Made by a program: the position numbers and the translations under genes. This document shows positions 25,174 through 34,237 of a stretch of 46,045 nucleotides of DNA, one piece after another (the stretch's first letter is position 1; each line of letters begins with the position of its first letter). Under the pieces are notes generated by a model. It was not told the DNA's origin. It was given only the letters and a program-made list of their open reading frames with translations, and searched no databases. The stretch is from UBA5287 sp041672395. GTDB lineage: Bacteria > Bacteroidota > Bacteroidia > Bacteroidales > Dysgonomonadaceae. The stretch is taken from positions 1 through 46,045 of the forward strand of contig JBAYZS010000015.1 of NCBI GenBank assembly GCA_041672395.1, in the 5' to 3' direction.

Positions 25174-26424
25174 TTAATTAACTTTTACGCCATCAATTAC
25201 CATTTTTAGCGTTTTTATTATAGCTTCTTCTTCATCAACTGTAGCTTTCCAGTTTTTTCGATCATTTGTTGTCAAAGTTTTCGGATCTATAATAGCGCCT
25301 GTGTTCTCTTGTGCGTATTGATCGTCACGCCCACCTAGTTTCCATACAACTAGTTTAAGTGAAGGAACAATATAAATACAATGGTTACCCGAACCGGATT
25401 TCCAATATGCATCTCGAGGTAAATCGGGCCAATGACCATTTGAATTAACCTCAAATTGCAAACTGTACGGATAATGAATGTTATATGGTGAAGCTTGTGA
25501 GCAATGTTTTACATACCATTTTGGTATGACTTGTTTACCGTTCCACTTACCATCATTTAACATCAGATAGCCAAAGCGGAGCATATCAGTTGCTCTCAGC
25601 GCAATTCCTCCACCTCCCGGAGTATGCTTGATCAAAGGCTGATTTCTGTAGGCGTAATTCCAATATCCCCAATCTAACTCTTTTGCTAAATATTTGTCGA
25701 GAAATTCCTGCAACTCCATTCCAGAAATGTGGCGAAGCATAATTGAAGCAATGTGCATAGATGCTGTAGCGTATGAATATCCTTCGCCAGGTTCACACCA
25801 TAATGTTTTTGTTGAAAAACGAACTTTGCCATCTACAACATCTTCTTTTCCAAGAACATATTCGTCCACCATAGCTTCCCATCCATCTAAACCAACGGGA
25901 TTCATAGTTTGTGGCTGATTCTTTACGTAAACTGGATTGTTCCCACGAATTCCAGCTGAGAATGATAAAAGTTGACCAAGTTTAATATTCTCCATCCTGG
26001 GATCTGATAATGGGAAAAAGTCATTAGGAAGATACTTCGGATTAAAAATTTTTTGATTTAACCTTTCAGGAAATAATTCCGGATGCTGTTCAATCAGGAT
26101 TCCGATAGCTGCACTGGTAAATGATTTACCACAAGATGCCAGATTGGGAGTAGCGTCACGATGACCTTTACCAAAATATCTTTCATATACTAACCAACCA
26201 TCACGGAGTACCAATAATCCACCATTTTTTGTACTTCCTTTAATATATTCAAATGCATCATCTAATTTTTGAATATCAATACCTGCTTTTTCATTGATTT
26301 CATTCGCCCCTTTTAAAGTTCTCCATCCACCGTTTAAATCGGAAGGTGGATAATATGTTCGTGAACAGCTTGATATTATGATCCCAAGTAATGTAGTTAT
26401 TGTAATAAAAATTCGTAATTTCAT
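25174..26424 (-). CDS. Serine beta-lactamase-like (class C/esterase) lipoprotein
   Basis: The 416 aa protein has a lipoprotein signal ending I-I-S-S-C at residue 20. It folds as a DD-peptidase/class C beta-lactamase relative. The nucleophile motif S-x-x-K is S97-C-G-K100 in N-L-A-S-C-G-K-S-F-T-S. A G-Y-S-Y-A-T-A segment provides the tyrosine motif region, and W-K-S-G-S-G-N-H is near the C-terminus. Such proteins include esterases and peptidases as well as lactamases, so antibiotic resistance should not be assumed. The ATG at 26424 was chosen because it starts the lipoprotein signal; a longer frame from 26481 overlaps the previous gene. It follows the GH5-like gene by 34 bases. Confidence 0.82.
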   Translation of the reverse strand: MKLRIFITITTLLGIIISSCSRTYYPPSDLNGGWRTLKGANEINEKAGIDIQKLDDAFEYIKGSTKNGGLLVLRDGWLVYERYFGKGHRDATPNLASCGKSFTSAAIGILIEQHPELFPERLNQKIFNPKYLPNDFFPLSDPRMENIKLGQLLSFSAGIRGNNPVYVKNQPQTMNPVGLDGWEAMVDEYVLGKEDVVDGKVRFSTKTLWCEPGEGYSYATASMHIASIMLRHISGMELQEFLDKYLAKELDWGYWNYAYRNQPLIKHTPGGGGIALRATDMLRFGYLMLNDGKWNGKQVIPKWYVKHCSQASPYNIHYPYSLQFEVNSNGHWPDLPRDAYWKSGSGNHCIYIVPSLKLVVWKLGGRDDQYAQENTGAIIDPKTLTTNDRKNWKATVDEEEAIIKTLKMVIDGVKVN

Positions 26425-26458
26425 GTCGTGTATATATTTCAGAATTATTTTAAAAAAT

Positions 26459-27586
26459 TTATTTAATAATGATCTTTTCACCTACATTAAAAATATCACC
26501 GTCATTTGGTGAGGTAATCTTATTTGAAGGTATTTTCATTGAATGAAGATCGATTTGAAAACCAGGTGATGAAACATTCTTAAACATTTTATAAACAACA
26601 GAATCGTCTGCTATCCCTTTAAACCGAAAGGGAGCTTTCTGATTAACTGAATAATTCATATATCCCCATCCACATCCGTTTAAAACTGATAGAGCCATTG
26701 CAATTGCACCTTCATTTTTTAGCTTGTCGTCTTCATTGCAAATAATAGGCTTTCCGTACTTTTTTAGTTCATTTATTTTTATTGGAATATCTTCTATAGC
26801 TGTATTGTTAAAGTGAATAATAAAGAAATCGGATTCTTTTGTAAGAAGTGGTGGATATGCTCCATCTCCCATACCACTTGTACTTACTAAGAGGGATGGA
26901 TACAATCTTTTAACCATCATAATCAATTCGTTTTGTCCTTGTTCGGTGACTAACCATTCACCATCCGGCCAGTTTTTATATCCACCATGATTATATTCGT
27001 TAGTTATTTCAAGTAAAACATTTGTGAATTTTCTTTCTTTAATCCAGTTTACTACATTTACTAACGCTTTTTTAATTTCCTCTTTGCCTTTTAATGATGA
27101 AGAATGGGAGTGTTGACGTTGATAAAAACAGGAAAGAATTACTACCGCATGCTGAGAGTCACATGCGCGGATTACTTTTTCTACGCGACCAAAATACTCT
27201 TTCCGAAGTGATCCGTCGGCATTGAATGCTGTATTTATTGCTCCCTCATAACCATGTGATCCTCCCTGAAGAGAAATCGTAAACGCATTTACTCCGTTCG
27301 ACACATATTCAGAAAGCATCGCAATAAACTCGTTAGTATTAGTATCCGAATCAAAATTGGGAATATTTATCGATAATTGAGTTGACCTGTCCTCAAAAAC
27401 TGAATTAACCATACGTACATTCATCAATAATCCTTCAGCTGGCGATCCCTTGTTAATAATTTGGTTGTTTAAATACCACTGATTCCCTCGAACAGTAACT
27501 TTTGTGGTGAAACTACTTTTACATCCCGAGTTTACTGAAGCAATAAAAACAGAAATAAATACAATATAATTGTATATTTTTTCCAT
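26459..27586 (-). CDS. GH5-like (clan A) glycosidase lipoprotein
   Basis: The 375 aa protein has a lipoprotein signal ending S-V-N-S-G-C at residue 22. The body reads as a TIM barrel. L-L-E-I-T-N-E-Y-N-H provides the acid/base Glu (E197) after strand 4, and P-I-I-C-N-E-D-D (E285) fits the strand-7 nucleophile. This is the N-E ... E arrangement of clan GH-A. Which family and substrate cannot be assigned by eye. The ATG at 27586 was chosen over one at 27616 because it starts the lipoprotein signal. It heads a two-gene unit with the beta-lactamase-like gene and diverges from the GH43 gene. Confidence 0.68.
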   Translation of the reverse strand: MEKIYNYIVFISVFIASVNSGCKSSFTTKVTVRGNQWYLNNQIINKGSPAEGLLMNVRMVNSVFEDRSTQLSINIPNFDSDTNTNEFIAMLSEYVSNGVNAFTISLQGGSHGYEGAINTAFNADGSLRKEYFGRVEKVIRACDSQHAVVILSCFYQRQHSHSSSLKGKEEIKKALVNVVNWIKERKFTNVLLEITNEYNHGGYKNWPDGEWLVTEQGQNELIMMVKRLYPSLLVSTSGMGDGAYPPLLTKESDFFIIHFNNTAIEDIPIKINELKKYGKPIICNEDDKLKNEGAIAMALSVLNGCGWGYMNYSVNQKAPFRFKGIADDSVVYKMFKNVSSPGFQIDLHSMKIPSNKITSPNDGDIFNVGEKIIIK

Positions 27587-27738
27587 TATGTCTTTATATA
27601 ATTTCGATTTAGTCAATCATTTCAATTAATAATGTAGGTTTTCTAAATAAAGTTTAACACTGCAAGTTTAGTTAATTTATTTCAAATAAATTGATTTTAG
27701 GAAATTTTCTTTTCAAACCCCTTTTTTGGAAAAATTAG

Positions 27739-27769
27739 TTGTATATTTTAATTTGCTAAACTAAATTTG
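27739..27769 (+). promoter_or_regulatory. Predicted promoter of the GH43 gene
   Basis: TTG at 27739-27741 and TAAATTTG at 27762-27769 are 20 bases apart, a good Bacteroidota promoter. It gives a leader of about 65 nt before the ATG at 27840. Confidence 0.6.
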
Positions 27770-27839
27770 TTCGCAAGTGGTAAACTGTATGCTGAAGATT
27801 TACAATTAATTCTTAAATTTAAAATTAATAGATGCACCT

Positions 27840-29189
27840 ATGAAGAAAAATTACCTGTCAACATTGTTATTTATAATCTGCAGTTTTGGAATCGCACAAA
27901 ATCCTATCTGTCCTCCGGGATTGAATATTGCCGATCCCACAACCAGGGTATGGAAAGACGGTAAATTGTATCTGTATGGCTCACGTGACGAAAGTTTAAA
28001 CTATTATGGTTCTTATGACCATTGGGTACTTTCCACTTCTGACCTCATCAACTGGAAATTTACACCGAATGCATTTGCCTCAAAGGGACCTTTCGATCAA
28101 GTTCCGTTTAACGACGATTTTTTGTATGCGCCTGATTGCATGTATAAAAACGATTTGTATTACTTGTATTTCTGTCAGCCTGGAGGTTTTGAAGGGGTGG
28201 CAACAAGCAATTCGCCAACCGGACCATTTACAAATGCGAAAGAGTTATATCTGAAGAAGATGAACCAAATCGATCCAGCCGTGTTTATCGACGACGATGG
28301 CCAGGCTTATTACACCTGGGGACAGTTTCAGGCCAAAATAGCAAAACTAAAACCTAACATGACTGAAATCGATACAACTACAATTGTCGAAAATGTAATT
28401 ACTGAAAAAGAACACTTTTTTCATGAAGGAAATTATATGGTAAAACGTAATGGAATTTATTACATGGTTTATGCCGACATGAGTCGTAAAGGCATGCCCA
28501 CATGTATAGGTTATTCCACCAGTAAATCGCCTATGGGACCTTACAAATATGGCGGTGTGATCATCGACAACGATGGATGTGATCCTAATAATTGGAACAA
28601 CCATGGATCCATTGTTGAGTTCAAAGGCCAGTGGTACGTGTTTTACCACCGCACAACCAATGGAGTTGTGAATGCTCGTAAAGCCTGTGTCGAACCCATT
28701 TTTTTTAATGAAGATGGAAGTATTAATGAAGTTGAAATGACCTCTCAGGGTGCTGGAAAACCACTCGATGCCTTTTCGACAATTGAAGCCGAACGTTCCT
28801 GTTTGCTGGCTGGACGGGTACGCGTTGAATCTTACATATGGGATCAAGATAATCCATTAAATTCTGTAAACAACAACCAGCTCGGACAAATTGAAAATAA
28901 TGATCGCGCGGTCTACAAGTATGTTAATTTTGGAGATGGCGCCACGTTGGTTCAAATGCGTGTGGCACCGGGTTTCAAACCTGGGAAAATTATCATCAGG
29001 ATTGACAATTCATGGGGAACACCAGTTGGAACACTCGATATACCCGGCGGAGGAAATGGTAAAACATGGACATTGCTAACTTGCGGATTAAAACAAATTA
29101 AAGGAGTGCATGCTCTTCACCTTTCATTTGTTACTGAAGAAAATAACTCCTTTAATGTCGATCAATTCGTTTTTGGGAACATAGAGTAA
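27840..29189 (+). CDS. GH43 glycoside hydrolase with C-terminal CBM6-like domain
   Basis: The 449 aa protein has a signal peptide (about 1-19, ending F-G-I-A-Q) without a lipobox. The five-blade propeller of GH43 is clear: I-A-D-P-T supplies the base D32, M-N-Q-I-D-P supplies D145, and F-H-E-G-N-Y-M supplies the acid E196. GH43 enzymes are mostly alpha-L-arabinofuranosidases and beta-xylosidases. From about residue 310 (T-I-E-A-E-R) a CBM6-like beta-sandwich follows, with V-N-F-G-D-G-A-T and R-I-D-N-S-W-G-T-P-V-G-T. Base composition is visibly less AT-rich than in its neighbours, suggesting a separate origin. It is read alone and followed by a hairpin. Confidence 0.9.
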   Translation: MKKNYLSTLLFIICSFGIAQNPICPPGLNIADPTTRVWKDGKLYLYGSRDESLNYYGSYDHWVLSTSDLINWKFTPNAFASKGPFDQVPFNDDFLYAPDCMYKNDLYYLYFCQPGGFEGVATSNSPTGPFTNAKELYLKKMNQIDPAVFIDDDGQAYYTWGQFQAKIAKLKPNMTEIDTTTIVENVITEKEHFFHEGNYMVKRNGIYYMVYADMSRKGMPTCIGYSTSKSPMGPYKYGGVIIDNDGCDPNNWNNHGSIVEFKGQWYVFYHRTTNGVVNARKACVEPIFFNEDGSINEVEMTSQGAGKPLDAFSTIEAERSCLLAGRVRVESYIWDQDNPLNSVNNNQLGQIENNDRAVYKYVNFGDGATLVQMRVAPGFKPGKIIIRIDNSWGTPVGTLDIPGGGNGKTWTLLTCGLKQIKGVHALHLSFVTEENNSFNVDQFVFGNIE

Positions 29190-29239
29190 TATTATAGTGC
29201 TGTCGATAATAATATAAAGTCACTATCATTAATCTGTAT

Positions 29240-29285
29240 TGTTGACAGCCTCAATCTGTGTATAACGGATTGGGGTTTGTCAATA
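29240..29285 (+). terminator. Imperfect hairpin after the GH43 gene
   Basis: TTGACA plus CAATC on the left pairs with GATTG and TTTGTCAA on the right, with small internal mismatches, followed by TAAAAATC. It is a plausible but weak terminator. Confidence 0.4.
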
Positions 29286-29304
29286 AAAATCATCACAAAA
29301 TAAA

Positions 29305-29312
29305 TATATTTG
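29305..29312 (+). promoter_or_regulatory. Predicted -7 element for the GH71/GH99-like gene
   Basis: TATATTTG matches TAnnTTTG, 34 bases before the ATG at 29347. The nearest upstream TTTG is 25 bases away, longer than usual. Confidence 0.45.
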
Positions 29313-29346
29313 CATATTGATAATTAATATAATAAAACATATAAAA

Positions 29347-31158
29347 ATGAAATTAAAATATTTCTTCTTTATTATCCTAGTATCAATCTTGAACGTGAGC
29401 GGTTCGTGTAAAGAAAATGAGAACATCACTGAAGTTTCAGTCTCTGAAAAACCGACTGTAGAAGAAACAAAATTTATCCAACCTTTTGCAGGAACAGATG
29501 AATTAGGCAGAACGTTACCCTCATACGAAACAATAGGAAATCTTAAACAAAAAAAGCAAGTAGGAATATTTTATTTTTTATGGCAAGGAGATAATGCTTC
29601 TAAAATATCTGAAAAATATTGGGATCTAAGTAAAATTATTCCTGCTCATCCTGAAGTACTCGAAGACGGGGATAATCCGTTTTGGGGATCAACATCACGT
29701 GGTTTTTTTTATTTTTGGGGGGAACCCATTTACGGATATTACAGAGGCGATGATTATTGGGTCCATTTGAAAAACATGCAGTTATTGGCAGACGCGAATG
29801 TCGATTTTTTAGTGATTGATGCTACAAACACGATAATTTATCCTGATCAATCTGAGGCTTTAATGCTAGCAATAAAAAAGCTTTTGTCACAGGGGAAAAA
29901 AGCACCAAAACTTGTGTATTACACAAATACCGAATCTGGAAAAACTATGCAAAACATTTATAATACTTTTTATAAAAAAGGAGCACCTCGTTATCACCCT
30001 GAAACGTGGTACAACTTGGAGGGGAAACCCCTTATTATCGGAAGAACTAAGGAGGCACAAGGAAAAGATTATGAGAATTTCTTTACTTTTAGAGAAGCAC
30101 AATGGCCAAACGAAACTGTTCAGAAAAACGGTTGGCCATGGATTGACTTCCAACGCCCTCAAACCGTATATATTAACTATAAAGGTCAAAGGGAAATAAT
30201 CAATGTTTCGGTATCACAACATCCTAATCACATAGCAGGAATGGGAGGTTCAGCATTTTATGGCAATATGGATAACTGGGGACGAAGTTATAGAAACGGG
30301 TCGTATGGAAATCCCGAAACCGATATTGTCCATGGTTACAATTTTCAGGAACAGTGGGATTATGCGTTAAAACAAGATGTGTCTTTCATTTTTATCACTG
30401 GTTGGAATGAATGGGTTGCCGGCAGATGGGGAAGTACAGACGATAACCCCGAACATTCTTATTTTTGCGATCAGGCCAGTCCTGAATATAGTAGGGATAT
30501 TGAACCTACTTTTACTGCTGGAATAAAAGACAACTATTATATGCAGATGATAGCAAATATTAGGCGATATAAGGGAATGAATGCCTTTCTCGAAGTAAGT
30601 AAAGAAAAAATAATTAATAATTTCAACGATTGGAACGATGTGAAACCTTTGTACATAGACTATACGGATGATACCCAACATCGGAATCATCCTGGGGCAG
30701 AATCAAATCCGCCGAAAACATATATCAATAGCACAGGGAAAAACGACTTTTACATTCTTAAAGTAGCCAGAGATAGCAAAAACTTATATTTTTATGCGGA
30801 GACGGCCAACAACATTTCGTCTGATAAAAGCAACAATTGGATGAATCTATATTTAAATTCTGATAGGAAACACACAACTGGATGGTATGGATATGATTAT
30901 CGCATTATTAATGGAAATCAACTACAGAGATATACGAATAATAAATGGGAATCTTTTAAAACCATTGAGACTAAACAAGAAGTCAAAAAAATAATGTATG
31001 TTTTTCCTGCGGAGTATTTATCATTAAATACCTCCACTTTAAATTTTGAATTTAAATGGTCGGATAATATGCAAACCAACGATCCTATGGATTGGTATGT
31101 AAACGGGGATGTTTCCCCAGAAGGAAGATTTAATTATATTTATAAGACAACCAAATAA
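29347..31158 (+). CDS. GH71/GH99-like lipoprotein with CBM9/DOMON-like C-terminal domain
   Basis: The 603 aa protein has a lipoprotein signal ending V-S-G-S-C. The N-terminal part (about 60-410) resembles GH71/GH99-like TIM barrels: V-G-I-F-Y-F-L-W-Q-G, D-F-L-V-I-D-A-T-N, P-K-L-V-Y-Y-T-N-T, and F-I-T-G-W-N-E-W-V-A-G-R-W. The W-N-E-W segment is a hallmark of the GH99-like group, which acts from inside mannan-type chains in known cases. The C-terminal part (about 430-600) looks like a CBM9/DOMON beta-sandwich, with L-K-V-A-R-D-S-K-N-L-Y-F-Y and W-M-N-L-Y-L-N. Substrate is inference. The ATG at 29347 was picked for the signal over one at 29317. Confidence 0.72.
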   Translation: MKLKYFFFIILVSILNVSGSCKENENITEVSVSEKPTVEETKFIQPFAGTDELGRTLPSYETIGNLKQKKQVGIFYFLWQGDNASKISEKYWDLSKIIPAHPEVLEDGDNPFWGSTSRGFFYFWGEPIYGYYRGDDYWVHLKNMQLLADANVDFLVIDATNTIIYPDQSEALMLAIKKLLSQGKKAPKLVYYTNTESGKTMQNIYNTFYKKGAPRYHPETWYNLEGKPLIIGRTKEAQGKDYENFFTFREAQWPNETVQKNGWPWIDFQRPQTVYINYKGQREIINVSVSQHPNHIAGMGGSAFYGNMDNWGRSYRNGSYGNPETDIVHGYNFQEQWDYALKQDVSFIFITGWNEWVAGRWGSTDDNPEHSYFCDQASPEYSRDIEPTFTAGIKDNYYMQMIANIRRYKGMNAFLEVSKEKIINNFNDWNDVKPLYIDYTDDTQHRNHPGAESNPPKTYINSTGKNDFYILKVARDSKNLYFYAETANNISSDKSNNWMNLYLNSDRKHTTGWYGYDYRIINGNQLQRYTNNKWESFKTIETKQEVKKIMYVFPAEYLSLNTSTLNFEFKWSDNMQTNDPMDWYVNGDVSPEGRFNYIYKTTK

Positions 31159-31206
31159 AACAATTCTAATTGAATTACAAATAAATAACATTTTAACTTT
31201 TTATTT

Positions 31207-31238
31207 TTTGTATTAATAATACGATTTATCTAACTTTG
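31207..31238 (+). promoter_or_regulatory. Promoter of the phosphoesterase lipoprotein gene
   Basis: TTTG (31207-31210) is 20 bases from TAACTTTG (31231-31238), a full match to the Bacteroidota -33/-7 consensus. It gives a leader of about 50 nt. Confidence 0.65.
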
Positions 31239-31296
31239 AGGATTATATCCTATTAATAATCTGAAAATCAATATAGTGAAATTTAAATTATATCTC

Positions 31297-32271
31297 ATGA
31301 AAAAGTATTTGTGTTCATTTTTTTTACTTATTTTATTTAGTTGTTCAGTAAATAAAAATATTCAAATTCAATCTAAAATTGACTATGAATCAACAACATC
31401 ATCTGAATATATTACTTTAGTAAAAATAGCTAATACAAATATTAAACCCACACGTATACTTCAAATTACAGACTCACATATTACTTTTGCCGGTCCAGAA
31501 GACTATGAGTATACTCAATACTCTTCACGTATGGCAGCTGCTTATGAGAATGGTGAACATTATAAAACTGGTAAACCTATTAGTCGTATAGAAGCATTCT
31601 CTGCCATTCTTAAAGAAGCAAAACAATTGAATGTTGATTTGATACTGCTAACTGGCGATATTCTTAATTATCCTTCCAAACGAGCAGTTCAGTTTTTAAT
31701 TGAAGAATTGAACAATTGTGGTATTCCATATCTCTACATTGCTGGGAATCATGATTGGCATTTAGAAGGGATGTCTGGGTTAAGTTACAATTTAAGAGAA
31801 AAGTGGAGAAAAGATATACTACTTCCACTTTATCAAGGTGAGAACCCATCACATTATGCTAGACAAATAAATGGAATAAATTTCTTAATGATAGACAACT
31901 CTACCTATCAAATAACATCTGAACAATTAAAATTCATTAGTAAACAAATGAAATTAGGATTACCAATCGTTGTAGGGATGCACATTCCAGTAAGTATTGA
32001 TGGCCAATTATATGGTATTGGAAATAGAAGTTGGGGTGCCTCCACCGATAAGGGTTATGAAATTGAACGTAGAGAACGATGGCCTGCAGAAGGACACAAT
32101 CAAGAGACTTATGATTTCGTAAAGCTATTGCTCAATTATCCAATATCTATCGTGATGTGTGGTCATATACACATATTTAAAAATGAGCGAAAAGAGGGAT
32201 TCATGCAATTTACAACACCTATGGGCCGATATGGATACTATCGTGTGATAGATATTATGCCTGCAAAATAA
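31297..32271 (+). CDS. Calcineurin-like metallophosphoesterase lipoprotein
   Basis: The 324 aa protein has a lipoprotein signal ending L-I-L-F-S-C. The metallophosphoesterase motifs appear in order: I-T-D-S-H-I, L-T-G-D-I-L, A-G-N-H-D-W-H, G-M-H-I-P-V and C-G-H-I-H-I-F. These bind two metal ions and a phosphate ester. The first motif is D-S-H, as in many D-x-H enzymes. Being exported, it probably acts on extracellular or periplasmic phosphoesters. The ATG at 31297 was chosen over a GTG at 31276. It is the last gene of the exported-enzyme cluster. Confidence 0.88.
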   Translation: MKKYLCSFFLLILFSCSVNKNIQIQSKIDYESTTSSEYITLVKIANTNIKPTRILQITDSHITFAGPEDYEYTQYSSRMAAAYENGEHYKTGKPISRIEAFSAILKEAKQLNVDLILLTGDILNYPSKRAVQFLIEELNNCGIPYLYIAGNHDWHLEGMSGLSYNLREKWRKDILLPLYQGENPSHYARQINGINFLMIDNSTYQITSEQLKFISKQMKLGLPIVVGMHIPVSIDGQLYGIGNRSWGASTDKGYEIERRERWPAEGHNQETYDFVKLLLNYPISIVMCGHIHIFKNERKEGFMQFTTPMGRYGYYRVIDIMPAK

Positions 32272-32499
32272 TTTGAAAATTATTTATACTTAAACAACTT
32301 AAATCTTTTCCTAAAGTATTTTTTATGAAAAATATAAAGCTTTGTTAGATAGTAAAAATGGTATTTATAGGACAAGTTGTTAAATTTGCAATACTAGAAA
32401 AATGAGTTATTTGAAATATTTAGGTGCTAATTCGGGATTATTGGTTTTTTAAAATTGAAAAGTATTGATAAGTGTCAGTATTATAAATGAATATATAAA
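32272..32499. other. AT-rich spacer before the tRNA fragment
   Basis: No gene or RNA is seen. The stretch joins the end of the exported-enzyme cluster to the tRNA-like fragment. Confidence 0.5.
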
Positions 32500-32524
32500 G
32501 CGGGTTCGAGTCCCTTCAGCCACA
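32500..32524 (+). other. tRNA 3' fragment (T-arm and acceptor strand), candidate attachment site
   Basis: GGGTTCGAGTCCC at 32502-32514 is a T-arm core. CCCTT and the acceptor strand CAGCCAC (32517-32523) plus discriminator A follow, with no encoded CCA. No D-arm, anticodon arm or 5' acceptor GTGGCTG is found upstream. The outer T-stem pairs are mismatched on the 5' side (GC against TT), as expected where foreign sequence replaced it. The strong terminator that follows looks like the original tRNA terminator. Confidence 0.6.
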
Positions 32525-32525
32525 C

Positions 32526-32564
32526 AAAATCTCTTTTAGGATAAATCTTAAAGGAGATTTTTTT
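32526..32564. terminator. Strong intrinsic terminator after the tRNA fragment
   Basis: AAAATCTCTTTTAGG pairs with the segment TTAAAGGAGATTTT through about 15 pairs including two G-T wobbles, followed by further T residues. It would also end the minus-strand oxidoreductase gene whose stop is at 32599. Confidence 0.75.
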
Positions 32565-32598
32565 GTATTTACAATATTAATGCTACTGAATAACAGAT

Positions 32599-34155
32599 TT
32601 ATGAAAAGCTCTCAACCAGTGCCTCAGCGCAGCGTTCTCCATCCATTGCCGCAGATACTATTCCTCCTGCATATCCAGCACCTTCGCCACACGGGTACAA
32701 ACCTCTTATTTCAAAGTGCTCCAAACTCTCCCTATCACGGGTGATGCGTACAGGAGAAGAGGTTCGACTCTCTATTGCTATGATTATAGCATCATTTGTC
32801 AAAAAACCCTTATAGCGTTTTCCTATTTGTAGAAAAGCATCTTGTAAACGGGTACGGATAAATTCTGGCAGCCATTCGTGTAGTGCAGAGGATACAATAC
32901 CTGCAGAATAAGAACTATTGGGAAGATCATTACTTTTTTTGTTTTTAACAAAATCTACTAAGCGTTGTGCTGGAGCTGTTTGTGTTTTTCCTCCCTTTAC
33001 CCAAGTAAGTTCTTCTATATCTTCTTGAAATTTCATCATGGACAATTCCTCATATTTAGCATAATCGGGCAAATCCTCTGGATGAATTTCAACTACTATT
33101 CCTGAGTTAGACCATTTAGAGCCTCTGTTGCTTGCAGACATCCCATTCACTACTACTTGTTTTTCGTTACTTGCTATCGGAACTATTACTCCTCCGGGAC
33201 ACATACAGAATGAATATACTCCTCTGCCTGCTGATTGGACCACAAAATTATATTCTGCTGCAGGTAGATATTCTCCTCGTCCTTCTGGGTTGTGATATTG
33301 AATTTGGTCGATTAAGTGAGCTGAATGTTCGATCCGAACACCTATTGCAAATCCTTTTGCTTCTATTTTTATTTTTTGCTCGTGGAGCATAGAGTAAACA
33401 TCTCGTGCAGAATGCCCAGTAGCTAGTATAACTTTTCCTACAAATATTTTTCCTGTATTAGTTTCTATGCCCTCTACACTATTGTTTTTTATTATCAACT
33501 TATCCATACGGGTCTCAAAATGGACTTCTCCTCCCGATTCTTCTATTTGCATTCTCATCCTTTCTATGATACCTGGTAATTTATCGGTACCGATGTGTGG
33601 ATGTGCGTCAATCAAAATATCTGTAGAGGCTCCATATTGACAGAATATTCTTAATATTTTATCTACATTTCCTCGTTTTTTACTTCGAGTATATAGCTTT
33701 CCGTCAGAGTATGCTCCTGCTCCTCCTTCTCCAAAACAATAATTTGATTCTGGATTTACTACATTGTTTTTACTTACTTGTGCTGTATCCTTTTTTCTAT
33801 TTCTAACATTCTTACCTCGTTCTACTACTATCGGACGTATTCCTAATTCGATAAGCCGCAGTGCGGCGAATAAGCCAGCAGGTCCGCAACCAACAACTAT
33901 CGCTTGGGGTGCTTCGGATATATTTTTATATTCTATTTCTTCAAACTGAGATTCTGGCTCACTCTCCTCTATATATATATTAAGTGTTAAATTAACGAAA
34001 ACATTACGTTGTCGAGCATCTATTGATCGCTTTACTATTCGAACAGCTTTTATTTCGGAAATCTGTATGTCTAATTGACTGGCCACTTTTTGCTTAATGC
34101 TTTCGGTGCTTGATGCTTCTTTGGGACTTACTTTTATAATAATTTCTTTTTGCAT
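32599..34155 (-). CDS. FAD-dependent oxidoreductase (COG2509-like)
   Basis: The 518 aa protein has a small N-terminal alpha/beta domain (about 1-90), then the FAD-binding motif V-V-G-C-G-P-A-G-L-F-A-A-L-R-L near residues 87-100. The F-G-E-G-G-A-G-A-Y-S-D-G-K-L segment and a C-terminal G-A-G-Y-A-G-G-I motif follow. These match the COG2509 family of uncharacterised NAD(P)/FAD-dependent dehydrogenases, and the length is usual. No signal peptide is seen. The substrate is unknown. It is read toward the island boundary. Confidence 0.9.
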   Translation of the reverse strand: MQKEIIIKVSPKEASSTESIKQKVASQLDIQISEIKAVRIVKRSIDARQRNVFVNLTLNIYIEESEPESQFEEIEYKNISEAPQAIVVGCGPAGLFAALRLIELGIRPIVVERGKNVRNRKKDTAQVSKNNVVNPESNYCFGEGGAGAYSDGKLYTRSKKRGNVDKILRIFCQYGASTDILIDAHPHIGTDKLPGIIERMRMQIEESGGEVHFETRMDKLIIKNNSVEGIETNTGKIFVGKVILATGHSARDVYSMLHEQKIKIEAKGFAIGVRIEHSAHLIDQIQYHNPEGRGEYLPAAEYNFVVQSAGRGVYSFCMCPGGVIVPIASNEKQVVVNGMSASNRGSKWSNSGIVVEIHPEDLPDYAKYEELSMMKFQEDIEELTWVKGGKTQTAPAQRLVDFVKNKKSNDLPNSSYSAGIVSSALHEWLPEFIRTRLQDAFLQIGKRYKGFLTNDAIIIAIESRTSSPVRITRDRESLEHFEIRGLYPCGEGAGYAGGIVSAAMDGERCAEALVESFS

Positions 34156-34237
34156 TATTTATTTATTAAAAAATTCTGTGAAACATCTATTTATCTTCGA
34201 ATTAACTTGTGTGATATAGTAAACAAAAACTTTGGTA

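Noticed and set aside
25174..26424. Antibiotic-resistance beta-lactamase
   Set aside because: The fold is shared with esterases and peptidases, and nothing in the sequence or its neighbours points to drug resistance.
32500..32524. Functional tRNA gene
   Set aside because: Only the T-arm and 3' acceptor strand are present. No D-arm, anticodon arm or matching 5' strand is found upstream.
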